Part shown: positions 17,601 through 25,491 of the stretch, one piece after another | Numbering within the stretch: the stretch's first letter is position 1 | How the letters are laid out: each line of letters begins with the position of its first letter | NCBI GenBank assembly: GCA_963169345.1 | Contig: CAUJCT010000053.1 | Coordinates: 62,001-126,000 of the forward strand | Source of the DNA: Bacteroidota bacterium | GTDB lineage: Bacteria; Bacteroidota; Bacteroidia; NS11-12g; UBA955 | Length of the DNA: 64,000 nucleotides | Reading direction: 5' to 3' | Position numbers and translations under genes: made by a program | Notes under the pieces: model-generated | Seen by the model: only the letters and a program-made list of their open reading frames with translations | Told to the model about the DNA's origin: nothing | The model's database searches: none

Positions 17601-18467
17601 CTGGATAGCATGAAAACTATCGTAAGTGATTTAAATAAACGCAAAGCCGAACTGGATGCTCAAATCAGCAAACTAAATACTGAAATTACTGATTTGAAAG
17701 GCAAAAACACCGATTGCTCTGAATTGCAAAAACAATTGGATGCTAAGAGCGCTGAAGTAGCTAAATTGAAAACTGAAAATACTGCTTTACAAAACCAGAT
17801 TAATACGCTTAACAACCAACTAAATGAATACAAAACTGAATACAGTTTCATGGTAAAACAAAACCAGAAATGTAATGCAAAACTCGATAGTTGTATGAGA
17901 GGCTTATATAATACTGAACCTAAAAATGGTGGAAGTGATGGCAGCGGTGGACCAAATCCTCCAACAGAAGAAGGGTCGAACAACAGCACCGGAGATGATG
18001 TATACGGAACCAATAATTCAGGCACTAAAGAATCCAGCGGAAATACTACTGAGACCAAGCCTCGTAAAGGTCTTGAAATAGGCGCCAAAATCATCGGTGC
18101 CATATTAGAAGGTAGCACTAACTCAGGCAACAGTGGCAGTACATCAGGCAATACAAGAACTTCAGGAAGTACAGGGGGCTCTAACACCAATCAGAATACA
18201 AAAAATCCGGGAACAGTGGATTCAGGGTCGACTAGTAACGGCAGCAATGGCACAAGTACTACCAATCGCAGTGGTTCAACCGGTTCTGCCAATAACAATG
18301 GAGGTTCCAGTTCAGCTTCAGGCTCTACTACAACTTCAGGTAACAACAATAGTGGTCGAACCGGAAATCCCGGCAGTGGAGCCAATACCGGAGGCACTAA
18401 TGGCACTAATGGCAGCAGTACTTCAGGAGCGGGGACTACCAAGCCTAGTAGCGGTGTAGCAAGATAA
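14607..18467 (+). CDS. Giant outer-membrane barrel protein with long coiled coil and Ser/Gly/Asn tail
   Basis: I chose the ATG at 14607, which starts a clear signal peptide (QKKLTKHILIFSILLFGLNTLKAQ). Residues about 25-510 look like a DUF5723-type beta-barrel: repeated aromatic-flanked strands and Gly-rich turns. Residues about 530-1100 are a charged coiled coil with repeats of roughly 50 residues, each with KAENDA, a QADSL or similar, and a single CKK/CKQ cysteine. After about residue 1115 the protein is almost only Gly, Ser, Thr and Asn, interrupted by RKGLEIGAKIIGAILEGS. The likely site is the outer membrane with a periplasmic or surface coiled coil; function unknown. The gene is followed directly by the rimP promoter. 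Confidence 0.85.
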   Translation: MQKKLTKHILIFSILLFGLNTLKAQQWLGRTLGNYSGTYGLYSNAASIGDSKYRYYFNFWGRGVNFYNNYLLYNAPIKINRWANDNYDLQYKNLDGKADYQRDWLLESFNGKTKQFSFNQDIWGPAFMFPVSKNWNMSINTRQRGGLQMFGISESAARLAFGAKMDSTKSANMDGKFGINAQTYQELSFTLGGILAKNERNQLTGGATVKFIRGLGAAYFRGDNLSVQGTGSNSANVNGDFVYAYTDNKSLIDPFNRPYGVFSLNSRGIGFGVDLGLSYTYRSERAKYAVKNRCDLNDRRSDHDFKLAVAFNDLGGIRFGKFSTQYTYSSNINSNVTVPNSVLDPFHAGNQNAFDSIGQNVFAQMGATTSRGFSTMLPASANIQLDFRMSKNLYTSVFWNQSLKGRNSSGLRSTSMVSVVPRFESRGFEFSMPLTLSENYRNFYVGAYTRIGPVFFGSDNLGGLLNVASASQFSGADIYGGVSFGIGHCVTYQEKNVVDPVYLDSTDSVKIVKRDTLIKRDTVRIVVRDTIIIEKTITNKTLAEKEKELKLKEEELNRRKVQLDTRERDINNKENTTNPTELNKCKDQNIILVKENTTLKEKNKTQNDAIIAANKKITELENELKKCKTSEPNKVNNDIVVLQRRIDSLNNILVVTKMELDNCKKNCGKTNNDATRMQKKIDSLTYVIVLTKADYENCKKNAIQTNAEVMKKTEAEKKKAENDAMWAKRKSDSLYTVLVLRDQELERCKKTSTMSQNDAVKKAEADRAKAENDARIAKKQADSLRLILVQKETEYEKCKQSVQNNAEVVKKLENDKAKAENDAKVARRQADSLNNLLGLKIIELDNCKKNSTQNNAEVVRKLETEKAKAENDAKVARKQADSLSVIVVNLNTELDNCKKNSSNSTDAQKLKQCEDNNALLKAEMGEMTKTINRLNTKNYELSNRVDSLSNALKNCCKNCGTGSNDANDELLKKCQETNTALNAQITQMKATIAAKDKSLDSMKTIVSDLNKRKAELDAQISKLNTEITDLKGKNTDCSELQKQLDAKSAEVAKLKTENTALQNQINTLNNQLNEYKTEYSFMVKQNQKCNAKLDSCMRGLYNTEPKNGGSDGSGGPNPPTEEGSNNSTGDDVYGTNNSGTKESSGNTTETKPRKGLEIGAKIIGAILEGSTNSGNSGSTSGNTRTSGSTGGSNTNQNTKNPGTVDSGSTSNGSNGTSTTNRSGSTGSANNNGGSSSASGSTTTSGNNNSGRTGNPGSGANTGGTNGTNGSSTSGAGTTKPSSGVAR

Positions 18468-18472
18468 GATTC

Positions 18473-18502
18473 TTGATTTTTTAAATAAAAGGTGTATATT
18501 TG
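18473..18502 (+). promoter_or_regulatory. Promoter of rimP-nusA
   Basis: TTG at 18473-18475 and TATATTTG at 18495-18502 have the ideal 19-base gap of Bacteroidota promoters, and TTTGCACC follows as in the guaB promoter. The expected start point near 18507 gives a leader of about 55 bases. Confidence 0.75.
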
Positions 18503-18528
18503 CACCAACTTATTATCCAAATTATTGA

Positions 18529-18551
18529 TGAGGGGCCCTAAAAGCCCCTCA
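18529..18551 (+). promoter_or_regulatory. GC-rich hairpin in the rimP leader
   Basis: TGAGGGGC (18529-18536) pairs perfectly with GCCCCTCA (18544-18551) around the loop CCTAAAA. It lies between the promoter and the ATG at 18562, and no T-run follows, so it is not an ordinary terminator. A structural role in translation or mRNA stability is possible. Confidence 0.6.
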
Positions 18552-18561
18552 CTTGTTATAT

Positions 18562-19023
18562 ATGAATGTAGACAGACAACTCGAGGAAATTGTTGCTAAA
18601 GTTCTGGAGAACCATCCTGGCGTATTTCTGGTGGAATCCAGGCATATAAAAACCAAGCATGAATTCGTCATTGACGGCGATCAGGCGCTTGGTATATATG
18701 ATATTTCTGAAATCGGCAGGTCGGTCAACCACATAGCAGATGAAACAATGCCGGATGAAAATTACACACTTGATATTTGCTCTCCCGGTGCCGATAGCGA
18801 CCTTAAAATGCTGAGACAATATCCAAAGCATATCGGACGCGAATTCACTGTCTTGTTAAAAGACGAGTCCACTTTCAATGGTCATCTGAAAGCAGTCGAT
18901 GGTCAAATCCTACGTTTCGAATACTTTCAAAACGCCAAACCTAAGAAAAATGAAACACCCGTTGTTTCCGATATAGAATTTGAAAACATTAAAAAAGCTC
19001 ATATAATATTATCATTCAAATGA
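18562..19023 (+). CDS. rimP: Ribosome maturation factor RimP
   Basis: RimP is needed for 30S subunit maturation. The 153-residue product has the RimP pattern: an N-terminal alpha/beta domain (HPGVFLVESRHIKTKHEFVIDGD), the conserved YTLDICSPGADSDLK (equivalent to the usual LEVSSPGLDRPL), and a C-terminal SH3-like domain with HIGREFTVLLKD and a GHLKAVDGQILRF strand. I chose the ATG at 18562 over the TTG at 18553, which touches the leader hairpin. The stop overlaps the nusA start by ATGA, a classic coupled pair. Confidence 0.93.
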   Translation: MNVDRQLEEIVAKVLENHPGVFLVESRHIKTKHEFVIDGDQALGIYDISEIGRSVNHIADETMPDENYTLDICSPGADSDLKMLRQYPKHIGREFTVLLKDESTFNGHLKAVDGQILRFEYFQNAKPKKNETPVVSDIEFENIKKAHIILSFK

Positions 19024-20276
19024 CAAGCCCACAAATATTAACCGTAAGAGGACTCGTGGATTCTTTCTCCGAATTCAAGGAGTTCAAGAACATCGACAGA
19101 GCTACTCTCATGAGAGTGCTCGAGGAAGTGTTCCGTAATATGTTGAAAAAACGTTACGGCGACGATTCCAACTTCGATATCATCATCAACACCGATCAGG
19201 GTGACCTCGAAATTTACAGAAACCGTCTGATTGTTGACGATGGTGAAGTAGAAGATGAAAACCTTCAGATCAGTATTTCTGATGCAAGAAAAATTGAACC
19301 AGACTACGAAATTGGTGAAGAAGCAATTGACCAGGTGCCAATGGATTTCTTTGGAAGAAGAAACATTCTTGCTGCCCGTCAAACTCTGATGACGAAAGTG
19401 CTCGAACTTGAAAAAGACGAACTCTTCAGAAAATACTCCGACAGAATTGGTGAAATCGTTACCGGTGAAGTTTACCAAATCTGGAAAAAGGAAATCATGG
19501 TACTGGACGACGAAGGCAATGAATTAATTTTACCTAAAAATGAAATGATTCCTGCCGACTTCTACAAGAAAGGTGAAGCTCTTAAAGCCATCGTTCACGA
19601 AGTTTCCATGATCAATGGTTCACCTAAAATTATACTTTCCAGAACCTCCCCTGTTTTCCTTGAAAAACTTATGGAGCTGGAAGTTCCTGAAATACTTGAT
19701 GGTTTAATCACCATTAAGAAAATTGTCAGAGAACCAGGTGAAAGAGCTAAAATTGCTGTTGAAAGTTACGACGACAGAATTGACCCTGTAGGTGCTTGCG
19801 TTGGTATGAAAGGTAGCCGTATTCATGGTATTGTACGTGAATTGCGCAACGAAAACATCGACGTAATCAACTTTACAACCAATATTTCACTCTTCATTCA
19901 ACGTGCTTTGAATCCGGCAAAAATTTCTTCTATAACATTAGATGAAACCAATAGAAAAGCCAATGTGTTTTTAAGCCCTGATCAGGTAAGTCTGGCTATT
20001 GGTAAAGGAGGTTTCAACATCCGTCTGGCCAGCCGTTTGGTAGGTTATGATATCGAAGTATACAGAGAAGATGCAGGTGCAGACGATTCAGATATTGATC
20101 TGGATGAATTTGCAGATGAAATTGACAGCTGGATCATCGACGAATTGAAATCAATTGGTCTTGATACTGCTAAATCTGTACTTGAAGTTTCCAATGACGA
20201 TCTGGTAAACAGAACTGAACTGGAAGAAGAAACAGTAATTGAAATCAAGAAGATTCTTCAGGCAGAATTTGAATAA
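19020..20276 (+). CDS. nusA: Transcription termination/antitermination factor NusA
   Basis: NusA binds RNA polymerase and nascent RNA and controls pausing, termination and rRNA antitermination. In the 418-residue product the N-terminal RNAP-binding domain runs to about residue 135. The S1 domain follows (GEIVTGEVYQIWKKEIMVLDDEG), and then two KH domains carrying GACVGMKGSRIHGIVREL and LSPDQVSLAIGKGGFNIRLASRL. The C-terminal tail is acidic (DADDSDIDLDEF-like) with one helix-hairpin-helix-like repeat. It overlaps rimP by four bases. In most bacteria infB follows; here a terminator and an M4 peptidase gene follow instead. Confidence 0.97.
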   Translation: MTSPQILTVRGLVDSFSEFKEFKNIDRATLMRVLEEVFRNMLKKRYGDDSNFDIIINTDQGDLEIYRNRLIVDDGEVEDENLQISISDARKIEPDYEIGEEAIDQVPMDFFGRRNILAARQTLMTKVLELEKDELFRKYSDRIGEIVTGEVYQIWKKEIMVLDDEGNELILPKNEMIPADFYKKGEALKAIVHEVSMINGSPKIILSRTSPVFLEKLMELEVPEILDGLITIKKIVREPGERAKIAVESYDDRIDPVGACVGMKGSRIHGIVRELRNENIDVINFTTNISLFIQRALNPAKISSITLDETNRKANVFLSPDQVSLAIGKGGFNIRLASRLVGYDIEVYREDAGADDSDIDLDEFADEIDSWIIDELKSIGLDTAKSVLEVSNDDLVNRTELEEETVIEIKKILQAEFE

Positions 20277-20302
20277 AATTGCTCATTAACAAATATAAAA
20301 AA

Positions 20303-20328
20303 AGGCCATCTCAACGGATGGCCTTTTT
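20303..20328 (+). terminator. Rho-independent terminator after nusA
   Basis: A perfect 8-bp stem AGGCCATC/GATGGCCT (20303-20310 with 20317-20324) around TCAACG is followed by a T-run and preceded by A-run, 27 bases past the nusA stop. It closes the rimP-nusA unit. Confidence 0.93.
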
Positions 20329-20462
20329 TATTGTCTTCAAAGTACCGTATTGCTTACAATCTGTTTTATTAAATTTAGATTTTTATTTAACAAATTGATT
20401 TTTATTCACTTTGACCTTATTTGTCAAAATTAATATACTTATTTGTAAAAAATAAAAATATT

Positions 20463-22343
20463 ATGAGAATTCCTAAATTGATAGTTTTACTATTAGCAAA
20501 TGTATTTTTGACAAATATTAAAAGCCAAAGTCCTACATTATTAGATTCAAATAACACTTTCATAAAAAATAAATGTTATGAAATAACTGAAAGAGGATCT
20601 AATTGGTGGCTATGCGGAGAAATGCTTAAAGGACAACTATTTATGCAATATAAACAATATACGGGACTATCAAGTGATGACAGTATGCATATAATTCACG
20701 AATTTGAAGATTCTGTGACTAATTTCTTAAACATTAAATACCAACAGTACTACAAAGGTTTGCCTATCGAATTTGTTATATACCACGAACATTCCATCCG
20801 CGATACGGTCGTTTTAACTACTGGTTTTTTGTGTGAAGGAATGGTTAAAAACTCAACTCCAAATATTGAAGAAGATAGTGCACTTTCAATTGCTATAAAT
20901 TATTTAAATGCCGAGGAATATGCTTGGGAAAATGACAGTTTAGAATTTGAACTAAAAAATGACTCAAATGCATCAGATACAACTTATTATCCTAGAGGAA
21001 CTTTAATATGGGCGTTCAAAAATGATACTTTAAAAGAAATTAAGCCTAACAATTTTGAATTAGCTTGGCTTTTCAAAATATATAGGACAGATAGTTTTGA
21101 AGGATTCTATGATGTATATGTAAATGCACAGACAGGAATAATCCTGAAATCAGACAATGTTGGTAGACAAGGAAATTTTAACCATTACATTTATGGTTCC
21201 AAATCATTCGACACTAAATGGCTCGGTGGATCATATAGTAAGTATTATCTTGAAACTGATGAAGATGGCATAAGAATAAAAACAAAAAACAATAATTTCG
21301 GAGGAAGCTATAATACAAGTAGATTACCAAATGATGAAGATGACAATTGGGGGAATGACTATTGGGCCGCGACTGCGGTGCATTGGGGTGTTACAGAAGC
21401 CTGGAAGTTTTGGAGAAGCACATTTAAAAGAAATGGTTTTGATGATGGGGCAGTTACTATAAGAGTCAGGGCGGATTATTCAAATAATAGTAATACACAT
21501 ACAACTTTAACAAAGAAAGGGACAGGATATGATATCATGACTTTTGACAGAAAAGACGGATATTATGATGGTGTTATTGACATTATTGGACACGAATTTA
21601 CTCATGGCGTTATAGGGTATACCTGTCAATTGAGGAATGAAGGTGAGCCTGGTAGTGTTGCTGAAAGTACAGCTGATATTTTTGGGTTGCTCCTAGAAGC
21701 TAACTTATTCGGACTCAATAATTTTACAATAGGTGAAGACGCCAATCCCAATTATAAACGGGATCTTCAAAACCCTCAAAACAATGCGCCACCCACAGGT
21801 GGCTGTATGTCAAAATACCCTAGATTTTATATGGAATCTGGTGCTATGGCTTCCTATCTATGTAAAGGAGGTGTACATCACAATGCTTCAATTCAAAATC
21901 AGTGTTTTTTCTTTCTATCTTTTGGGGGAACATTAAATGGGGTAAGTTTATCTGGTATTGGGATTGATAAGGCAACTCAAATTCTCCATTTAGCTTTGAT
22001 TGAAGAATATAAACCAATAACTTTGTTTTCTGATAGCAGAGAAGGATGGATTAATGCTGCGATAAAACTTTTTGGCAGATGCTCAAATGAACATATAGAA
22101 ACGTGTAAAGCTTGGGCAGCAGTTAATGTAGGAAATACTTGTTTTTGTGTCCCGCCTAGTGCTGCTAATTTGCCTTGTTGGAGAGAAACTCTAAGATACC
22201 CAATGGAAGATCCTGAGGGGCCAAGACTAAGCCTTGAAAAGAGAGATATCGCTCAATTCCAAAAACTTATCAATGTTTTTCCTTCTCCAACAGAGGATAT
22301 AATTAATATAGATTTGGGGGGGGTTATTCAAATATTATATTAA
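20463..22343 (+). CDS. M4 (thermolysin-like) metallopeptidase, T9SS substrate with frameshifted end
   Basis: The ATG at 20463 starts a signal peptide (MRIPKLIVLLLANVFLTNIKSQ). A propeptide of about 225 residues follows, then the zinc peptidase domain. HEFTH at residues 377-381 gives two zinc ligands and Glu378. ESTADIFG at 401-408 supplies the third ligand at exactly the thermolysin spacing. GGVHHNASI matches the catalytic-histidine region. Such enzymes are secreted endopeptidases. The frame ends in NVFPSPTEDIINIDLGG, the beginning of a type A T9SS sorting domain, and then goes out of frame inside eight G (22316-22323); the rest of the domain lies in another frame up to 22518. Confidence 0.9.
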   Translation: MRIPKLIVLLLANVFLTNIKSQSPTLLDSNNTFIKNKCYEITERGSNWWLCGEMLKGQLFMQYKQYTGLSSDDSMHIIHEFEDSVTNFLNIKYQQYYKGLPIEFVIYHEHSIRDTVVLTTGFLCEGMVKNSTPNIEEDSALSIAINYLNAEEYAWENDSLEFELKNDSNASDTTYYPRGTLIWAFKNDTLKEIKPNNFELAWLFKIYRTDSFEGFYDVYVNAQTGIILKSDNVGRQGNFNHYIYGSKSFDTKWLGGSYSKYYLETDEDGIRIKTKNNNFGGSYNTSRLPNDEDDNWGNDYWAATAVHWGVTEAWKFWRSTFKRNGFDDGAVTIRVRADYSNNSNTHTTLTKKGTGYDIMTFDRKDGYYDGVIDIIGHEFTHGVIGYTCQLRNEGEPGSVAESTADIFGLLLEANLFGLNNFTIGEDANPNYKRDLQNPQNNAPPTGGCMSKYPRFYMESGAMASYLCKGGVHHNASIQNQCFFFLSFGGTLNGVSLSGIGIDKATQILHLALIEEYKPITLFSDSREGWINAAIKLFGRCSNEHIETCKAWAAVNVGNTCFCVPPSAANLPCWRETLRYPMEDPEGPRLSLEKRDIAQFQKLINVFPSPTEDIINIDLGGVIQILY

Positions 22344-22518
22344 TACAAATACTGAGATTGTAGTTCTAGATAATTTAGGTAATTCCGTTTATAATAGTAC
22401 ATTTTTAATAAATTCTCAAATCTCAGAAATTAATATCTTGGATTTAAACTCAGGTGTATATACCTTGTGTATAAAAATTGGAGATGCATATTTAAGATTC
22501 CGATTTATTAAATTATGA
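22316..22518 (+). pseudogene. Out-of-frame remainder of the T9SS type A sorting domain of the M4 peptidase
   Basis: If one G of the run at 22316-22323 is removed, the peptidase frame continues as GGLFKYYINTNTEIVVLDNL, then a GNSVYNS turn, SEINILDLNSGVYTLCIK and a final LRFRFIKL, stopping at TGA 22516-22518. This is a complete sorting domain with the expected NSGVY motif. The restored stop overlaps the next gene's start as ATGA. Therefore the real gene is probably 20463-22518 and the break is a sequencing or assembly indel, a recent mutation, or a slippage switch. Confidence 0.85.
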
Positions 22519-23201
22519 GAATAATTTTTTTTATACTTATTTTGTCACTCCCTCAAAATGAATATTCCCAAATCATTCAAAATAAATCTCTTAAATCCAT
22601 ATCTTTTGAAGTAGTAAAATCGATACCCTGGTTCTTACAAGACCAAAATCTCAATTTTGTCTACCATCAAAAACCATTACCTTCTGGCGGTAGAATATCC
22701 TTAAACAACAGAGGTCATTATTTTGGAGTAGGATTTGATGTAGTGCATTATCATATTGCAGCAGCTACTTTTGACAAGGGTGATGTTGCTGGGCGATATT
22801 GCAGGACTGCTACTTTTATTTACGGCAGAAATTATTCAGTTAATAAAATACAGTTGAATATCACACCTTTCGCGTCAATGTCTTTCAGATATGGAGAAGA
22901 AAGTATTTTTATGGATCCTGGATGGGGAGGACACCATGGAATAAATGGTTTTTATTTAAGCTATAACAGCCCTGGAGTAGGATTAGGATTTAACATCAAT
23001 AAATCTATTTCCCGGTTTTTCTATGTAGGGATAGAATCTCAGTATTCTCATTATTTTGAAAAAAAAGAACCATTTGGTGATAGAGGAACATGGCCTGAAT
23101 TTATTAGTGACTACAAAGTCAAAAAAGATGTAATATTTTGTTTTCTAAAACTAGGTTTTTACATTTCAAAAATAAATAAACCTCTTACATCAAGCCCTTG
23201 A
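22515..23201 (+). CDS. Secreted beta-barrel-like protein, unknown function
   Basis: The 228-residue product begins with a short signal peptide (MRIIFFILILSLPQNEYSQ). The rest has alternating strands with many aromatic and glycine residues (GHYFGVGFDVVHYHIA, YNSPGVGLGFNINKS, FFYVGIESQYSHYF), consistent with a small outer-membrane barrel. It lacks the terminal Phe; its last residues are Ser/Pro. No family is recognised. It overlaps the restored end of the M4 peptidase gene by four bases and so is likely co-expressed with it. Its 3' end overlaps the convergent moxR gene by 17 bases. Confidence 0.65.
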   Translation: MRIIFFILILSLPQNEYSQIIQNKSLKSISFEVVKSIPWFLQDQNLNFVYHQKPLPSGGRISLNNRGHYFGVGFDVVHYHIAAATFDKGDVAGRYCRTATFIYGRNYSVNKIQLNITPFASMSFRYGEESIFMDPGWGGHHGINGFYLSYNSPGVGLGFNINKSISRFFYVGIESQYSHYFEKKEPFGDRGTWPEFISDYKVKKDVIFCFLKLGFYISKINKPLTSSP

Positions 23202-24138
23202 TGATCTCATCAACGCTGATGCCTTCTGCCTCTGCTTTGTAATTTTTAACCAATCTGTGGCGCAATACGCTTAAAGCAACTGCTCTCACATCTTCAATAT
23301 CCGGCGATAATTTGCCATTTAACAATGCATGACATTTAGCTCCTAAAACCAGGAATTGTCCTGCTCTTGGACCAGCTCCATAGCTGATTAATTCATCTAC
23401 TCTTGCACCGGCTCTGCTTGTGCCCGGACGAGTTTTGCTTACCAGATTTACCGCATACTCCACTACATTATCAGCGATTGGCGCCTTGCGTACCAATGCC
23501 TGAAACTCTAATATATCAGCTGCATTCAATACCTTCGAAGGACTTGCCTGAATATTGGAAGTTGTATTCTTTATAATGGATAACTCTTCCTCAAAACTTG
23601 GATAATCCAAAACCAGATTCAGCATAAAACGATCCAGTTGAGCTTCTGGCAATGGATAAGTTCCTTCTTGTTCTATAGGATTCTGTGTGGCTAAAACAAA
23701 AAAAGGATTGTCCAAAGGATACGCTTTACCACTGACTGTCACATTGCGCTCCTGCATGGCTTCCAGCAAAGCTGCCTGTGTTTTTGGTGGTGTTCTGTTT
23801 ATCTCATCGGCCAATACAATGTTTGCAAATAATGGCCCCTTTATGAATTTGAAATGTCTGTTTTCATCCAGAATCTCATTACCTGTTATATCACCTGGCA
23901 TTAAATCAGGTGTAAACTGAATTCTGTTGAACTTTAAATCCAGAACTTCAGAAATGGTCTTAATCAACAACGTTTTTGCTAATCCGGGTACCCCAACCAG
24001 TAAGGCGTGACTGTTGCAAAACAACGCTGTTAATACACCATTAACTGCATCTTTTTGACCAACAATAACCGTTGCAATTTCTTTTTGTATGTCTTTGTAT
24101 TTGGCGGTAAATTTTTCCGCACTCGCTATATCACTCAT
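23185..24138 (-). CDS. MoxR-family AAA+ ATPase
   Basis: MoxR ATPases act as chaperones that help assemble or activate protein complexes, often with DUF58 or von Willebrand A partners. The 317-residue product has Walker A GVPGLAKT at residues 49-56, Walker B with DEINRTPPKTQAALLEAMQE, sensor ATQNPIEQEGTYPLPEAQLDRF, and the C-terminal lid with GASPR-like RPGTSRAGARVDELISYGAGPRA. The family length is normal. It is the last gene of a leftward operon behind three SurA/PpiC proteins, nine bases after the stop of the previous gene; the usual DUF58 partner is not present here. Confidence 0.95.
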   Translation of the reverse strand: MSDIASAEKFTAKYKDIQKEIATVIVGQKDAVNGVLTALFCNSHALLVGVPGLAKTLLIKTISEVLDLKFNRIQFTPDLMPGDITGNEILDENRHFKFIKGPLFANIVLADEINRTPPKTQAALLEAMQERNVTVSGKAYPLDNPFFVLATQNPIEQEGTYPLPEAQLDRFMLNLVLDYPSFEEELSIIKNTTSNIQASPSKVLNAADILEFQALVRKAPIADNVVEYAVNLVSKTRPGTSRAGARVDELISYGAGPRAGQFLVLGAKCHALLNGKLSPDIEDVRAVALSVLRHRLVKNYKAEAEGISVDEIIKGLM

Positions 24139-24147
24139 GTTTTAATT

Positions 24148-25491
24148 CTATTTTGTATTCCATTCGGCAAACCATCCACAACTTAAATAATCTGAAGATA
24201 TGTGAATATAAGTGTCTTTGCGTTTCTTTTCTGCCCAAACAGTCAACTCATCATCTCTCTTTTCATCCAGTGCCATCGATTGTATGCGTTGCCAATCGAG
24301 TTCAAGATTTGCTACGTGAGGTTTAGTTTCGAGCTTCAGGTAAAAAATCCTGTAAAATGGTGAGCCATCAGGTCCATAACCGATAACTGGTTCAGAATAT
24401 TGTCCAGGTTTTAATTTTACAATGACAGTAGCCATGTCCTTATCGAGATAATCGAAAGGAATGCGCTGAGAACCTATGTTTGGATCTGTAAAATAACCGC
24501 AGTTTGGCTTTGTTTCTTCATCCTCCGAAAATTCTTTAACAGCGTCACATAACTTGATTTTACCTGACCTTAGATTCATAAGCAAAGTATCCAGCTTAGC
24601 CTTGGCAGCTTCCATATCCGTGTCAACCAGTTTTGGTCGAATCAAAATATGTCTGACTATGACCTTGTCACCACGCTTATCAATAAGTTTCAAGATATGA
24701 TAACCATACTTTGTTTCAATAACCTCCGAGACACTGTCTTTCTTCATTGTAAAGGCTGCCCTCTCAAATTCCGGCACCATATCACCTCTTCCAAACTCTG
24801 GCAATAATCCACCTTGAGTCTTACTGCCCGGGTCTTCTGAATAGATTGAAGCCAGCCTGTTGAAACTTTCTCCTCTTAAAATTCTCTTCCTCAATTCAGT
24901 GAGTTCTTCCAAAGCAAAATCTTTAGCTTCTTTGGAATAGGTTGGTTTTATTACAATATGCGCTATCTCAACTTCTGATGAGATAAACGGCAAACTGTCT
25001 TTTGGCATTTTGTTGAAATAATCGCGGACTTCCTTTGGTGTGATTTTAATCTCACTTTGCACCTTTTGTTGCATCTTCTCTTTCAACATTTGTGCCTTTA
25101 CCTTGGGAAAAATTTGTTTTTTGTAAGCCTCAATTGACATACCCAGATATTTTTCGATATTGGCTCTGCTGTTCATCTGACGTTCAAAAAAGCGAATATT
25201 GTTATCTATCCTGTCGTTGACTTCATCATCTGTAATGGTAATACTATCAATCTCCGCCTGATGTATCAGCATTTTATCAATGATTAACTCCTGAAGTAAT
25301 TCGCACTTCAATTCATCTGTAACTTCAATATCCGGGTCAATCTGTGAAACCAATATATCAAATTCCGATCTTAAAATTGGTGTATTTCCTACCACCGCAA
25401 TTACTTCATCAATAATTTGTGGCTGGCTTTTTACAGCCAACGAGATAAAACAAGTGAATAGTATTAGTATTAATTTTTTTGACAGTTTCAT
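24148..25491 (-). CDS. SurA-like periplasmic peptidyl-prolyl isomerase
   Basis: The 447-residue protein has a signal peptide (MKLSKKLILILFTCFISLAVKSQ), a SurA N-domain (IIDEVIAVVGNTPILRSEFD and ELLQELIIDKMLIHQAE are characteristic) and two PpiC rotamase domains. The first runs from about residue 170 (VEIAHIVIKPTYS ... GGLLPEFGRGDMVPEFE ... YGYHILKLIDKRGD), and the second starts at VIVRHILIRPKLV. SurA-type chaperones carry unfolded beta-barrel proteins to the outer membrane. Its start codon shares one base with the stop of the upstream lipoprotein gene (TAATG). Of the three chaperones in this operon it is closest to true SurA. Confidence 0.93.
   Translation of the reverse strand: MKLSKKLILILFTCFISLAVKSQPQIIDEVIAVVGNTPILRSEFDILVSQIDPDIEVTDELKCELLQELIIDKMLIHQAEIDSITITDDEVNDRIDNNIRFFERQMNSRANIEKYLGMSIEAYKKQIFPKVKAQMLKEKMQQKVQSEIKITPKEVRDYFNKMPKDSLPFISSEVEIAHIVIKPTYSKEAKDFALEELTELRKRILRGESFNRLASIYSEDPGSKTQGGLLPEFGRGDMVPEFERAAFTMKKDSVSEVIETKYGYHILKLIDKRGDKVIVRHILIRPKLVDTDMEAAKAKLDTLLMNLRSGKIKLCDAVKEFSEDEETKPNCGYFTDPNIGSQRIPFDYLDKDMATVIVKLKPGQYSEPVIGYGPDGSPFYRIFYLKLETKPHVANLELDWQRIQSMALDEKRDDELTVWAEKKRKDTYIHISSDYLSCGWFAEWNTK

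Noticed and set aside
16380-18190. Long minus-strand frames opposite the coiled coil and the Gly/Ser tail (188 and 176 residues)
   Set aside because: They are produced by the biased codon content of the repeat-rich gene on the plus strand; compositions are low-complexity and no start context is present.
18133-18459. Plus-strand 108-residue frame and minus-strand frame in the Ser/Gly/Asn tail
   Set aside because: Low-complexity shadows of the real frame.
20463-23201. Recent horizontal transfer of the M4 peptidase pair
   Set aside because: The codon use looks more AT-rich than the neighbours by eye, but no mobile element, tRNA junction or direct repeat flanks it, so the case is too weak.
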